Source: Larix kaempferi (taxonomy: Eukaryota > Streptophyta > Pinopsida > Pinales > Pinaceae). From it: DNA of 64,000 nt. Shown piece by piece: positions 1 through 12,459 of the stretch. The notes beneath the pieces are model-generated. The model made no database searches, was not told the origin of the DNA, and was given only the letters and a program-made list of their open reading frames with translations. The DNA lies in the NCBI GenBank assembly GCA_027924585.1, contig BSBM01000191.1, forward strand, positions 1,860,001 to 1,924,000, given 5' to 3'. Numbering within the stretch: the first letter of the stretch is position 1; every line of letters begins with the position of its first letter. The position numbers and the translations under genes were made by a program.

Positions 1-959
1 ACCTGGGCGTCAACAAGTTGTTCATTGATCTCTCAAGATTGACCTTATATATACTTTAATGCATATGTACATGCTGGTTCTAAATACCTTGGTGAAATGT
101 GAATGCTACAAAATGGTAACCGAAAAGGAACTCCAATGGATTGATTTACCTTGATGTTAATGATGTTCTCTCATGTTGTTCATTCAACCCCCATCACCTG
201 ATGGAAATTGATTTTTTTTGTGAAATAGGGTAACTCGATTTAAGAAGTACTTGAATTAGATTTTAGAGAATCTTATTGTGTTTAGATTAGCATCACTAGC
301 ACACTCATATCTTGTTTTACCAAATATTTAAAGTAACAAAGATTACTTTGCACAGTAATGAGTCAATTTGATACATCGAGTTGCTAGGAAATTCCTCACA
401 TGTTAGTAATTGGTGAAATTTATGATTTTTTCTTGGGCCTTTGTGTTCAAAACCCCTCCATAAATCTAGTATGAAATCCTTTTGATGACTCATTGATACA
501 ATTTACAGAACTGGTTTTGTATTTCCATGGGTTGTGACTCAAAAGGAGCTTGACTGGTATGCAACCAATCACTCCTAAAGATAATCTTTGACATGATCAC
601 TACAAAGAACCTTGCACATTAGACCAAAATAAATCATGTTAAAATGTAGAAGAGGTAGGATTGATGTATTAGAATATGTTTAGAGACAAAAAAAATGAAA
701 CAAAAACATTCAATTAGCCTACAACTAACCTGTCTAACTAAAAGAAATCAAGAACAACTACTTATGCTAAGAAAATAAAAACAAATATGTACAGACTAAC
801 AAATTTGAGGGCCAATTAGCTACACATTCTTTAGGATGAGCATGAAATTGACCTTATTAAATGAAACATGAAAGCAATAAAAAATTCTTTTTGTTCTACT
901 CCTACCCCAACCTACACTGAGACTTTCAACCTTATGTAAAATCATAAATGTAGAGGAAA
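1..959. other. unassigned AT-rich sequence
   Basis: No open frame longer than a few dozen codons, no splice-flanked coding stretch and no terminal repeat could be recognised. It lies upstream of the degraded Gypsy gag and could be its 5' untranslated or LTR part, but no LTR end was seen. Confidence 0.4.
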
Positions 960-3370
960 AATCATAGGATGTTCACACCTATCCACCAGTCATGTCCACT
1001 TATGTCACTTCTTCGCAACCTGAGATCATTGCCACACCACTTCCATAGTTAACTCAACCTGAGGTTGGAACTGCTATTCTCACTCCTTTACCTACAAATC
1101 CCGAGCTCAGAGAACATATTGAAAATTCACAGTGAATCTTGGCTAGGTCACAATCCAGGCTTGCTAGGAGTCACAAACTACAAGAATGATTAGCCTGACA
1201 CTTGGAATCCTCTTACGCTAATAAAACAGATCTTGAGACCAATACAATACTAGAAATTTTTCCATGGTTGGAACCCCCAAACCAACGATTACATGATATC
1301 TTTACAGGGAAAGCTAATCCGAGCCCTACCTCGAAACAAGATAACTCTTTGTTCCAATCTGATTATCAAGTTGGGAAAGCTTCATCTCTTGACCACCATA
1401 GGATGATCCTTGAAATGGAAAGATCAGGGGTGACTCTCATCCGGATTCCCCTTTAGACTCACCTCACGGTGATAATTCCCAAGGGAGTTCTTCCGACCAT
1501 CACTCTGGTGACTTGTTTGATGATATCGACGACCAAGATAGAAACAACCGACACATGGCTTATAACCAAAACAAAATCTAGTTGGATCAGGATGCGGTAG
1601 CTGTTCCAGGTCCTCAACACTCTCTTCCAAAGAATCCAGAGAATTTTTTGCCTAAATATGATCCCGACAACAAACAACCAACTAAAGATCGCACAAAGAA
1701 ATTTATGCTGGCCATCCGATTACAAAATGTTGAGCATGTAGACATAGTGTGTAGGCTATTTTCCTATACATTCAAAGGTAAATCCTTGATGTGGTATTTT
1801 TCCCAGGAACCGCATACCATTCAATCATGGGACTAATTTGAGAAACTCTCTCTTGAGAAATTCAGTGATGATAAAACAATAGAAGATTTGGTCATGGACC
1901 TATCTACAATGGAAATGGAAAGAAAGGAAAGAATTAAAGATTTTAATCAACGATTTTTAACCCTAAAAAATAAAATTCCTACTAAGTCCATACCAGCCGA
2001 AAATTTGATTATAGCTTATTATGCGAAATATATTCTCGTTCCTATCGCTATGTGGGTCAAATGATATCACAAGATCATTCTCCAAGAAGTATTTAGTGAA
2101 GCTATGCTAGTCGAGAAAGATATGTTGAGCCTTAAGGGAAATCCGGATACCGAAACTGATCATCCCACCAATTCTCTTAAGAAACTTGAGCAATCCCCCA
2201 AGCCTCCTTCTCGTAAGAAGGACTGGAGAGCATTAGACATGGAGAACCTCCAAACGGTATTGCAACAAGTTTCTAATGAGGTAATTGACCTTAGGAAAAA
2301 TGTAAATGAAGGTTCCCAAAATCGGGGTTTCTTTAGGAATCCTTATAGGAGGCCTTATCAATCACCACAAAATTAGAGCATGCCTCCTTCTGAGGGATTA
2401 AATATTGAGGACTTAACTTCTATTCTTAAGGATGTGATAAATGGCCCTCAAGCCCCTTCGAAGAAGGGTGAAAGTAGCTTTGTAGATAATCAATAGCACC
2501 ATGACCAACCCCCTGAAAGCCAAGATCATCAGGATACCATGAATTACTTCTAAGAGTTGCCAAAAAACTTTGAAGACAATGAATTTGAAACAATCTATGC
2601 TATGCAGCACCCTTACAACACTCGTGGGAAGGCACAAGTAACCAAGACTCCCCATCTACGTCTAATCAAAATAAGATATCTCTTGCAAATCTCAGAGTCA
2701 CTGCACCAAGGGAAACTGTTATACCCGATCTGGACTACGACCCTATTAAGGATCTTAAGAAAAATCGAGCTAACATTTCATTACTCGACCTATTGAAAAT
2801 CCCTACAATCTGATAAAAGGTCCTAAACAACTATGTGCCCAGTAATACTGTAGAGCATAACAATCTTGAAATTGCGATTGAAATTACAACTCAGAAATTC
2901 CCTGTCCCTTCTCCTACAAGAAATAAATTGAAAACACCCCCATTTCTTTCGTCGTTTGAAATTTTTAATAGAAACGTGCATAACTGTATGATAGACTCGA
3001 CGGCCTCGTCTAACGTAATGCCCTTTTCCGTATGTAAGAAAATGAATGCGCAACTTGAGCAATCACGGACACAAATTGTGTAGTTGGATAGATCTAAGGT
3101 GAAGGTAGTAGGGGAATTAAAAAAGTTTTAATCAGACTGTCCTCATACCCTCAAATTCATTAGACAATCGATATCATAGTGGTAGATGTTCCAGAAGCCT
3201 ATAGGGTGTGGCTAAATCGAGATTGGTCACAAAAACTAAAGGTCTATTTTGCCACCGATTAGTCACATCTCTGACTCCCGTACAATGACAAAACCCTATA
3301 AGTTTAGGGTTAACAAGGATATGGACACCTTTTTTGTGGATTTTCCATGCTGAATCCAATAATCAATCTC
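960..3370 (+). mobile_element. degraded Ty3/Gypsy retrotransposon, gag and protease portion
   Basis: One forward frame (frame 1) from about 960 to 2640 reads as a retrotransposon gag polyprotein broken by several stop codons. The part at 1582-1836 (for example FLPKYDPDN and the GKSLMWYF region) fits the Retrotrans_gag fold, and a basic, Pro/Arg-rich tail follows near 2340-2376. A second frame at 2835-3350 reads as the aspartic protease and its downstream linker (MPFSVCKKMNA, then VVDVPEAY and SHLWLPYNDK-type segments seen in plant Gypsy polyproteins). No reverse transcriptase, RNase H or integrase follows, so the element is truncated. In life such a polyprotein forms the particle core and its processing enzyme. 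The many stops in both parts mean it is dead. Confidence 0.8.
2970..3370 (+). pseudogene. retropepsin-like aspartic protease remnant of the Gypsy element
   Basis: The stretch around 2990-3045 reads CMIDSTASSNVMPFSVCKK, aligned by eye with the IDSGASSNVMP active-site block of plant Gypsy proteases. The glycine after the catalytic Asp-Ser is Thr here, so the family's DSG/DTG signature is lost. The frame closes at 3080 and resumes with further stops (LKVYFATD, then LWLPYNDK-like). Recognition rests on remembered family sequence, not a search. Confidence 0.65.
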
Positions 3371-3479
3371 AAATAATGCACTTCGCTCATGTAGAGTCAT
3401 CTCAATCTATTCTACACAATGTATATAATGTACATACCAATTTTCATTTAGATTGGATATGTTGGACCTTTTTGAGGGG

Positions 3480-5394
3480 CCACTTGGCTTTTTGATAATC
3501 ATCATGTATTAGGTAATATATTTATGTATCTATTAGTTAATATATTTATGTATGGTTTATGTGCTCTAACGAATTGACAGTTGGAGCGGGTGTAACCACT
3601 CCAATCTCCTTACTTGATGTATAAATATATTTTCTTGGAATAAATCAAGTGATTGAATGTTCGATCCAATACCTTCTTGATGGCTGTATGTATTCATATT
3701 GTTCTTTTTGCTTGAATGTGATGTGAAAGCACAGCTTTCAACATCTGGAGATGTTGCTTTTCTCTTTTGGCTGGGTGATAGTAGCAGCAAAAGAGGAGCG
3801 GTTCGAACCTGCAAGGAGATCGCGAGGATGTCAACGAAACCTGCAAGGAAATGCGTAAAGATTGCTTGCATGCTCATGTATGAACGCTCAAGCTCGTGAA
3901 GTCTGCCCAGATGCATAATGGACGAGTCTTCTGGTAAAAGGAAAGTACTTATGAAAATGTTTATTTTTGGATGATATATGAAGATTATGAAATCAAAATT
4001 GTTGAGCCATGGGTTAGTTTTCAAGTTAATCTTCTCTGATGAATGCGATGATTTGACATTTATGGACGTTGTTGCATAATATTTTATGTTCAAAAATTGT
4101 ATTTTGTTGGCCGTCATGAACAATCTATCATCGATTAAAATTATCTGTCCGTTGCAAACAAAGTTCGAGGGCTTTGGAGGATGCGTTGTCTGCATAAGAG
4201 ACATTGTTTCTGGTGTGCACAATCACTTGACAAATCTGTTGGCTAAGCAATTTCTTAACTACAACATTGGAGAATGTTGCACCTAACATAGCAATCGATC
4301 TGGACTATTGTTGTGCATAGTCTCCCAAGACCGAGTCAGATTTATGACTAATGGAGGAATCAGAGGGATGCCTAGACTCGGTCGACTATTTATTTTCATT
4401 GATTTATGGTCGAAACCCATTGTAAAATATAGTCATTGAACTATTAAGTTTGAGCAAAATAAGTCGATATTTGATGGTCGATATCAACAAGTCATTTTAA
4501 AACTAAATATGGTCAATGTATAAGCCAACGAGATGTAGAAGACCTATCTCTGTAAGTTTGTATTGTACCGACTAAAAACATCGACTGAGCTGCTATCGAC
4601 CAGTAAATCATCTGCCATCTGCCAAGAAAGGTAGTTGGCTGCCTGTCGACTTAACTATTCAGTCGATCACTTTTGGACACACTAGATTGGTCCTATTTCT
4701 CTCGTAAAAATTGTCCGTCATTTGCAACTCTTCATCATAATTCTTCGACTCGAGTAGATAGATACTTATGATCAATCGCGATTAAGATTATCTATATTTT
4801 ATTAGTAAAGCAATGTTGGTCAGCATCAAATATTTGGTCGATGTTAAAGCGTTGATGACAAAGTATGGTCGATTCTTAAGTTTTGAGTCATTAGTTTACG
4901 AGAGTGACTCTATTTTAAAACTTTTTTGACTTCAAGAGGAGATGAAACACGAGTCTCTTTTGAGGCAAGCAATCTCCTCCAAAATTGTAATTCAGTCGGT
5001 CCCTAGCCGATTCATGTGAGTCCATTCAAGTCGAGTTGAATTAGTATAAATTAGTCGGTCACGACCAGATTCTGCACAAGAGAAGGTAGCATATAATCTT
5101 GCAGACATTTTACACCCTCTCTATGTCGATGAAGATGGAATTCAAGCAGAAGACATTTTACATTGCACAGACAAAGAGTTTAACGCCATATGATGACATA
5201 AAGAACACTTAAACCAATTGTACCCCGTGCAGAAATGCAGAAGCATCTCTTGGATTATGATTGGGGAAGTTGAAGGCAGAGAAATGGTGCAGAAAGAATA
5301 TCCAAAAGACCTCCATGTTGATCCATTGAAGATGAGTCTGCCTAGCTAATTAAAGGGTTGTTTTTGCATACTTGTTCTCTTCGGGACGTAGAGG
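3480..5394. other. unassigned sequence, possible LTR debris
   Basis: A direct repeat of about 20 bp (ttaatatatttatgtat type) lies at 3510-3553, followed by a TATAAATATA stretch near 3620 that would suit an LTR promoter. From 4370 to 5060 the sequence is unusually rich in the tetramer gtcg ('ggtcgat', 'gtcggtc' motifs), which sets it apart from its neighbours. No coding domain was recognised. The sequence changes abruptly to family-A LTR at about 5395. Confidence 0.35.
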
Positions 5395-8300
5395 AGTTTT
5401 GGGGTGGGCCCAAAAAGCAATGGAACTTAAATGCTATATTAAAAAGATTGCTGGCCTCATTTGTATTATGGATTGTGCGCATCTGTGTAAGGTGAATAAA
5501 CACTCTTTGAACAACTTATCCATTTGTGAGACACCACCATTCCCTGTGTTGTTGTTTGTCCACTATATGCTATGGTGTGTATTCCCTTTTCCATTTCCAA
5601 AGTGTCACAGTGTTAAGTCAGTAAGTCATCCTTTGACCTAGCCATGTCATTCTTAGCTTTCACCCTTCACTAGCAAATTGATCACAACTATGAAGTGAGT
5701 ATGACATTGAAAGTCCTGTCTGAGTAATTAATAATAATTAATGACATATTATATTAGGTTTTAGATTGCCAGTAATGATTACTACTTGTTATAATTGTTA
5801 TATGAATGGATTGTAAATCATGCTTTAACCTTTGACACCTTGCAGCAGCTTGGTGACAGTTTGAGTCATATTTTGGTCATGTTGACTTGGTCAAACCTCA
5901 GTTTAACCAAAAGTCAACCACAGGACATGAGGTGGCAGACCTCAGATGTTACAGATATATGATATATGGTCTGGTACAGTTCACCATGATGGGATTATGC
6001 AGTGGTTTCAGACTTATGATGATGATTTGTGCTTTTCAGTGCTTTTTACAGATTATTATTATTTGGTCTGTCGGATATGATGAGCATTTATTTTGGACCA
6101 TGCAAATGTTTATATGGTGTATGAGTACACATCTTAGATGGATTTGGACCTTCTGGGTCCAATGAGAAAGTCTGTTTCCAGATCCGAGCAGTTATAGTGA
6201 TGATGGAACCTTAGTAGGCTATCCTAGTGCAGTTTTGGTCTATCGGAGACCTTGTCAGAGCAGTGATGGGATTCACTTGGTTCACCTAGGTCGCTATGCA
6301 TGGAGGGGGTGGTCCAGCCACTTGTTATTACCATATTACCCCCCTCCCAATCTCATTGGTGAGCTCACCTTGACAACGCAGGCACTCCAAGAGGCAGTTT
6401 GGGCAGTTTCATGCTTCCCGAGGCAGTCCAGAAATGGTAGAAATGGCTACAAAGGAATTCGATTTGGGCGACTGAGGCAAAGTTTTGGCAGTCCAGAAAT
6501 GATAGAAATGGCTACAAAGGAATTCGATTTGGGCTACTGAGGCAAATTTTTGGCATGGGATGATCAGTGATGATGAGTGGGATGTCTTTCACACCTTCTC
6601 CAGCAGTTTCAGCTTCATCGGGACCCACATCCATCACTTATGGCACTTTCTAATGATTTTTGGAGCCTCCTAAGGCTCACGATTTGTCCATAGAGGCACG
6701 ATTTGGTACTTTGATGATTATTTTATTGATATTGTGCTAGGGGGATTGACCAAGGGTGTCTAAAATTACCCCTTGGACCCACCATAAGCTAGATCTATTA
6801 TTTTATCATCATGATTTGGTGGGATCCCCTCTTCCAGGGTGAGTTTGTCCACTTATTGTATTATTTTATTAGTGATCCATGTATTGTATTGTATTGTTGA
6901 GCTCATCTCAACCATTGATTATATCTTTTGATATTTTAATCTTAGCCACTCATTCAAAAAGTGGTTAGATTGTGAACTCTCTCCCTCCTGTTTAAAGGAG
7001 AGAGCTTCCCATTTGGGGGTCTTTGGCTCTTGGAATCTTGATATAGAAAAACTTTCTTGTGGAAATTCTTGTGGTCTCCTTTGCATCTGGTGTTCTTAGA
7101 TGGTGATTGGAAAGTCTATTGCATCCTAGCATTTGGGTATTTGTGGTAAGATCTATCTTTTTGGAAACTTTTGTCTTGTCTACAGGAGGGCGACTTCACT
7201 TAGGCGTTTTTGCAAGGCTTCTTCAACTCGCCCCACTTGGCATTCGCTTGTATCAGGGGGTTATCATTAGTATCATTGTGATCTATGTTATCTTTCTATT
7301 ATTTCTCTTGTGGCATTAGTCTTATCTCTTGTTCGCAGTAAATCTGATATTGTTGACGTTTATTGTGCAGGAAAGAGGGCGCATTGGCTTCCTTGGGCAA
7401 ATCAATTTCATAGAAAACTACCTCAAAACGCTCCAAATTGATCGAGTTTGCATTTATCATCATCATCAAGGCATCTACAAGGTTATCCAGGTAAGATCCA
7501 CAGGTTTGTTCTTCTTTTCTTGGATCCAATCCATTGACAAAGCTACTTCATTGATAAAACCCTTAATTTACAAACCCTCATTTTACAATTTTTCAGATCT
7601 AGCAATATCTACTTGGCTTTTGGATATAATATTCAAAACCCACCTCTATAGCATCCACGACAATTCGGATCTATAGTTTGGTGTGGATTGGCCTTCATCC
7701 GACCCATTTCCCAAGGAAAATTAGCCTCTCCAAGTGAGGTCGCACTTCTTGGACAGGTGAGTTTGGTATGATCTAGCACCTGGGTAGGTGAGATCCCACT
7801 TGATCCTTGATCTACACATTTGATAACCTACCCCTACTGTGTCTCTTTAGTGATTTTCACCTTGTGGGCCCCATTCCTCATTTTGAGGGTTGAGCTCCAC
7901 TTGGGTCACTTTGTGGCACATTTCAATCTCAGATCTACTGACATCTAGCCATTGGATGACCCTAATTTTCAAGATCCACCTATAGCTTAACACCTCAACA
8001 TCCCTATTCTATAATTTGGTGGACATCCGACTCCATTTGGCCCATTTCCCAAGGCACTAATCTTCTCCAAGCTAAATCGACTTTCTTAGATTGTTGGGTT
8101 AGCTAGGGTTTGATCTTTGTCTTGTATGCTTGAACACCTAAACACTATCACATCTATTCATCAAGCTCATCTTTGGTACTGGTTAGCCCCAATTTGAACC
8201 TTAACTACCTTGCATTAGACATGGTTCCGAAGGCAGTGGATTTTCTCACAATTGACTGGTACCCTAATCCTTGATCTCATTATAAACTTCATAAGTCACT

Positions 8301-8633
8301 CACATAAACATGTTGGATCAAATCTACACTACTTAAACCCCTTGATCCAACTTATCATTTACCTTGTGACTTTATCCATAGATCTAGGGTTTACCATACA
8401 CCTTACGTACTTCATCATCCTTGATTTGATCTGGTGTTTTGGTTTAATCTCTCCTGTCGGGAGTAGATCTGGGTTTCCCCCTTTGTTGTCTTGGGCTAGA
8501 TAACATAAAGTGAAGATTGCCTCGATTGGCGTGACAACCATCCATTGGGAGTCGAGGCTATCTTGGTTGCCCCTCCCTTCTGCCATCCATCTTGGATCTA
8601 TCTCTAGGGGCACCTACAAGTTTGGTGATAACA
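5395..8633 (+). mobile_element. 5'-truncated long LTR, family A
   Basis: From the 'gcccaaaaagcaatggaac' stretch onward this copy is colinear with the family-A LTRs at 28426-33095 and 48989-56641. Shared landmarks include the 'acaacttatccatttgtgag' type block at 5510, the 'gatttgggctactgaggca' block at 6525 and the 'ctcatctcaaccattgatta' block at 6902. It ends at 8633 in 'ggtgataaca', the same 3' terminus as the complete copies. The first 1.1 kb of the LTR, including the expected 'tgttatcaca' start, is missing and replaced by unrelated sequence. Its end falls at one edge of the inverted duplication arm. Confidence 0.8.
6424..6553 (+). repeat. 65-bp tandem duplication inside family-A LTR
   Basis: Two nearly identical 65-bp units (6424-6488 and 6489-6553) start 'cagtccagaaatg' and end 'ttttggca'. 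The copy at about 50985 in the other LTR has only one unit, so the duplication is specific to this insertion. Confidence 0.9.
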
Positions 8634-8754
8634 ATTCTATAAAGGCACAATTCTGAAGACTTCATTTCTCTCATATGGAGGGTTCTTGCTGTTGTTGAGC
8701 CTATATGGATTTAAAGAGTAGATGTTTCCCTGATTGAATGGAGCCAATTATCAT

Positions 8755-9420
8755 ACTTGGGTGGGTCAAATGACTATCATTCTTCAAAGCAAAGGTTTAT
8801 GGATGTATTTGACAAAACCCATTCCTGTTGATGGCAAATACAGTTGTAACATCATATGTTTGAACAAGGATGAAGCTCAAGGGATGATCACCCTATTATG
8901 TTGAACAAGATTTTGATTCATCATACCAAGGACAATAAAGTTGCAAAGGATATACAGGACACCTTCAAGAATATCTTTGGAACTGTGAATACCACTTGAG
9001 TCAACTGACTCAAAAACAAACTTTCAAATCTCAAGATGGGTGACTATGAGATTGTTGAGGTGTATATTGCAAGGTTTAGAAACCTGAAATCTGGCATCAT
9101 AACATCAGGAAAAAAGGCTAAATCCTATTCCGAAAATGTAAGTATTATTCAAAATAATTTATCTCCTACATTCAAATCTTGCTATCATATTCTATAGTAT
9201 CCCTTTATTTATCAAGGGTGCTACAACTCTTTCCTTTGAAGAGACTTTCTCTAGTCTGATCTAACATGGTGAATTAACCCCCATGAGATCAAGCCCATCT
9301 AAAGGCCATCTCGACCACTCTTAAATCAGAGTTTGATCAAACCAAAGGGGGACACTCGAAATCATCCAAAAAGAAGACTCTCATGCAGCCACTGTCGTGT
9401 TATTCTTTATTTCAATATTA
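8755..9420 (+). pseudogene. Copia gag (UBN2-like) remnant
   Basis: Forward reading at about 8770 gives a gag-like stretch with QSKGLWMYL and PIPVDGKYSCNIICLNKDEAQ. Further on come NKLSNLKMGDYEIVEVYIARF and a serine/lysine segment that shift frame and contain stops. In Copia elements this domain packages the RNA. No protease, integrase or reverse transcriptase follows; the next 200 bp run into flanking sequence of the acyltransferase exon on the opposite strand. The same remnant is present in reverse in the right arm. Confidence 0.65.
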
Positions 9421-9748
9421 ATTGGATAATAGTCAGTTGTGCTCTCCATTTTGTACCATTTGGATTATAGTGCATTTCAATCCATTGAAATGTTTAGGAC
9501 CTAGGTATTCTAGCAAAAAGAATCTTAGAGAATATATCAAAGTTTCAAACCATGTACTGAGATTTCCTCTATAATGCACTTTGAACACCAAGAATGGAAT
9601 ATCACAAGCCATAAGTCTATAATAATAAGAAACAGAAAGTACCCAAACAGCCTAAAAAGGTGAATCCCCACACATGCTCAATCGAACTGCCTTCAATTTT
9701 TCCCCAGCATAACTCATAAGTCTGGAAAATATGGCAATAGATTCTTAC

Positions 9749-9882
9749 TCCAGATATAGTATCCCATGCTGGACTAAAGCGTTGATATGGGTATCTTAAA
9801 ATCACGGGCATCACTAGAGTCATGGCTAAAAATGCCCTGGTCTTAAAGGGAAGAAGGTAGTCTCCATTTGTAGTTGTTCCTT
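9749..9882 (-). pseudogene. LPEAT1: single exon of LPEAT1-like lysophospholipid acyltransferase (copy 1)
   Basis: A 134-bp exon on the minus strand is bounded by an acceptor (ctgacag just upstream, 9889-9883) and a donor (gtaagaat just downstream). It encodes 44 full codons plus two bases, with GTTTNGDYLLPFK, then VILRYPYQRF and SPAWDTISG. This matches the region just after acyltransferase motif III (the F-P-E-G-T block) of plant LPEAT1, a membrane enzyme that re-acylates lysophosphatidylethanolamine and related lipids. The exon is open and keeps its reading phase, but no neighbouring exon was found (the protein is about 400 residues). Family assignment is from memory. Either it is a lone exon in a very long gene or a duplicated or captured fragment; the second copy at 27641 favours duplication. 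Confidence 0.7.
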
Positions 9883-10559
9883 CTGTCAGTTCAACCAGAA
9901 AAAAACCAGTCAGTATCAAATCAGAGTTGAAAAAATGCATAAAACTCACATGAAGAACGATCATACAATTGTCTACTTTCCCTCCAAGGGTTATTAAATT
10001 CAATTAACCTGTCACAACTTGTTATTGAAATGTCATTACATCCCGTTGCTATTGCTTTTCAAGCAATCAACATGAAATTTAAAATGTATAGACCTGAAAG
10101 CAAATAACTTTTAAAGGCGATCACTAAACATTTAAACAAAGTTTAGAGGGGCAGCTTTAAGTATTGCAAAGAGCAAGTGTTTTGTGACATCATTGCGCCG
10201 AAGAGGCGCATTCTACAGCCCAGTAGGGAGATGTGTAACTCCTTCCGTGCTCATCCTGGAGTTGACACGTGTGCTTTTTAAAAAATAATAAAATATTGTA
10301 AAAAATAACATGTTCGAGATTTAAAACATTTACATTTACAATGACATATATATATAACTACACAAATTAGATAAATTAAAACCCTTCCTCAACATTTGCA
10401 CTCTAAAAGTGGGTTTGTGCCTTGAGAGATTTGATCTCTCTCAGCACTTGGCAAATCCACTCTAAAATGGATCTATGCTGGTTAACTAATGCAACTAACT
10501 TCTCATAAATTACAAGAAAGATAATAGAATATCCAATTATATAAAGTACTGGTTAGGGC

Positions 10560-12456
10560 AGTGATCTCCTTTGACCACAGCAGAGTAATGGTCCGAAAAC
10601 ATAAAAGTGTTGCCAAGATCACAGCTCTTATACCAGATAGCATTGTTGGCAGCTTCGGTACTTTTTGCAGCTCCTGGATTTTCCCCTGTTGATTTCACCT
10701 CATGATTTTCACCCTGAAGACGCTGGAAAGTATTCTCTTTTAACTGCCCTTTTTTAGTACTGTATATATCTTTATCCCTATTTTAAAGAGTTGAAAATGA
10801 TACATCTGTCAGGCCTGCTTCTGAATTAAAATCAGCTCTAGGGATATTCAATATTTATTAAGCCTCCGGCTTCTTCTTTCTCCCCCTTGGCTTTCTCCAT
10901 GTCAATGCGTATTTACTTTACTTTTCTTCCCGGCATTCTCAGGCTGATGGCAAATTCCCCCTTCCTTGTTGCTCTCCAGTACACTGCTATTAAATCCTTC
11001 TGTCAAAGAATCTCCAGCTGCCATGATGCCACAATTTGTGTCAATTTGATGAAAATTGTTCTCTAAAACACAAATACCTCCAGAAACAATAGGTGGAGAT
11101 ATGGGCCTTTGATTTTCAGACGGCTGATCTGAGAAGATGATTTTCTCTCAGTAATCGTACAATTATCACTGCTCATGTCTTGCAAAAGGTCGTTTAACTT
11201 TCCCATTTTCTCTTTGATTTTCTGAAGGTATCTCTTCATCATTTGATAATTTTATACTTAGTTTCTTTGAACTTGACTTTCTGTCACATTGTATGTTAGA
11301 CTCTCTTTCCCTCGTCTTTATGCCCTTAGCAGATGTAACAGCATGTTCAAGCTGTTCATGCTTTAGCAGAACACTATCCTGTACAGATGAACCTCTGGGG
11401 TCGGCTCCTTTCTCTAGTATGGCTACAGCATGTTTTTCCTGCATGCGAATTCTATTTTTAGCAGCTGTAAGGTTCTCTCTATTTCCCACTTTTGACCCAC
11501 AGTCTTGGCCAGATTCCACCACAACATTTGCTGAGAGTGGATTCTCCTGAAGGCTCTCTTCTAATAAAATTGTTAACTTCTTTGAAGCCTCTTTGTCTGT
11601 CTCTTGGGATTTCACATTTTCATTTTTAACCCACAAATTCAGGTGTTCTTTTTCCTCTGACTGGTCATCCTTTCTTGCTTTTGCTTCTTTTGAACACTGT
11701 AAAGTCCTCCTGCGCACAGATCTGTGTCGCTGGTTTACAACAGATGAGGAAGATGTTTCCATATAGTTCTGGTTGACATTCTTCATTTGCCTGTCACCTT
11801 GAGCTTTTACTTCTTGAGGCTTTCTCATAACAGACTGGTCAAGATATGTAGTTCTCATCTTGCGTTCTGGAGAAGGCTTCTTTAAGGATACTTCTGATAA
11901 ACTAACACTGTCTTTACCACCTGAGACCTTACAAGTCTTCACATCAGCAGTCTTATTCATGGTATCGAAATCTATTTTCGTTCCTTTTCCACCATATGCA
12001 GGCTTCTTTAAGGATACTATTGGCAAACTAGCACTGTCCTTACTACCTGATATCGTATGAGCACTCACATCAGCTGTCTTGTTCATGGTATCAAAATCTC
12101 TTTTCTAGCTTCTTCCACCATGAGTAGACTTCTTTGAGGATACTTCTGAGAAATTAGCACTGTTTTTACCACCTGAGATCTTATGAGTGTTCAGATCAAC
12201 AGTCTTGTTCATGGTATCAAAATCTCTTTTCTCGCCTTTTCCACAATTTACTTTTGTAGATTTCAAAGCCAGGCCTCCAGCATTAGTGGAACCATAGAGA
12301 TTCCCAAATTTTTTCTGCACCAGTTTCTGCAGCAGACGGACTTCATGTTCTTCTAGGAGTTTTCTTAACTGCATACATCCCTGTAAAAGGAATTTGAGTC
12401 GGTTGCCTTCTTGACTGCCTCTAAAGTGCCAATCATTAATATTCAAATTGACATCC
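10560..12456 (-). pseudogene. unrecognised plant gene with 41-residue tandem repeats, broken by stops
   Basis: Read on the minus strand, one frame runs from a likely acceptor (tgtag|GATGTC near 12456) to 11166 with a single internal TAG at 12105-12107. It then continues in the same frame past a cluster of stops (11155-11168) to about 10910. The first 60 residues look helical and charged (LRKLLEEHEVRLLQKLVQK). Three tandem units of about 41 residues follow, each with DFDTMNKT and a GGKDS..L.EVS.KK core. Then comes a Lys/Ser/Glu-rich, probably disordered and nuclear-like region. Another frame at 10560-10780 is also open (STKKGQLKEN to FMFSDHYSAVV). The coding signal ends exactly where the inverted duplication begins. 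The family was not recognised. The stops make a live gene unlikely, though unrecognised introns could explain some of them. Confidence 0.5.
11918..12262 (-). repeat. three coding tandem repeat units of about 123 bp
   Basis: Three consecutive units each encode K-R/I-DFDTMNKT-x-D-V/L ... I/V-SGGK-x-S ... EVS-x-KK. The first unit read in the gene's direction (12105-12240) ends in the in-frame TAG. A fourth, decayed unit lies separately at 13259-13372. Confidence 0.8.
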
Positions 12457-12459
12457 TAC

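Larger units (their letters stand above)
8634..10566 (+). repeat. left arm of a 1.9-kb inverted duplication
   Basis: This segment is the reverse complement of 26961-28425 joined to 33101-33560. Matching blocks include the gag-like region near 9060-9130, the acyltransferase exon at 9749-9882, the 'gcgccgaagaggcgcattct' block at 10196 and the 'actttatataattggatatt' block (reverse complemented near 10530). Homology stops near 10566 on this side and near 26961 on the other. It is uninterrupted here, while the right arm is split by a solo LTR. Confidence 0.88.

Noticed and set aside
3566-4222. 218-codon open frame on the minus strand
   Set aside because: No domain, odd composition and overlap with likely LTR debris; its length alone is not convincing in AT-rich DNA of this size.
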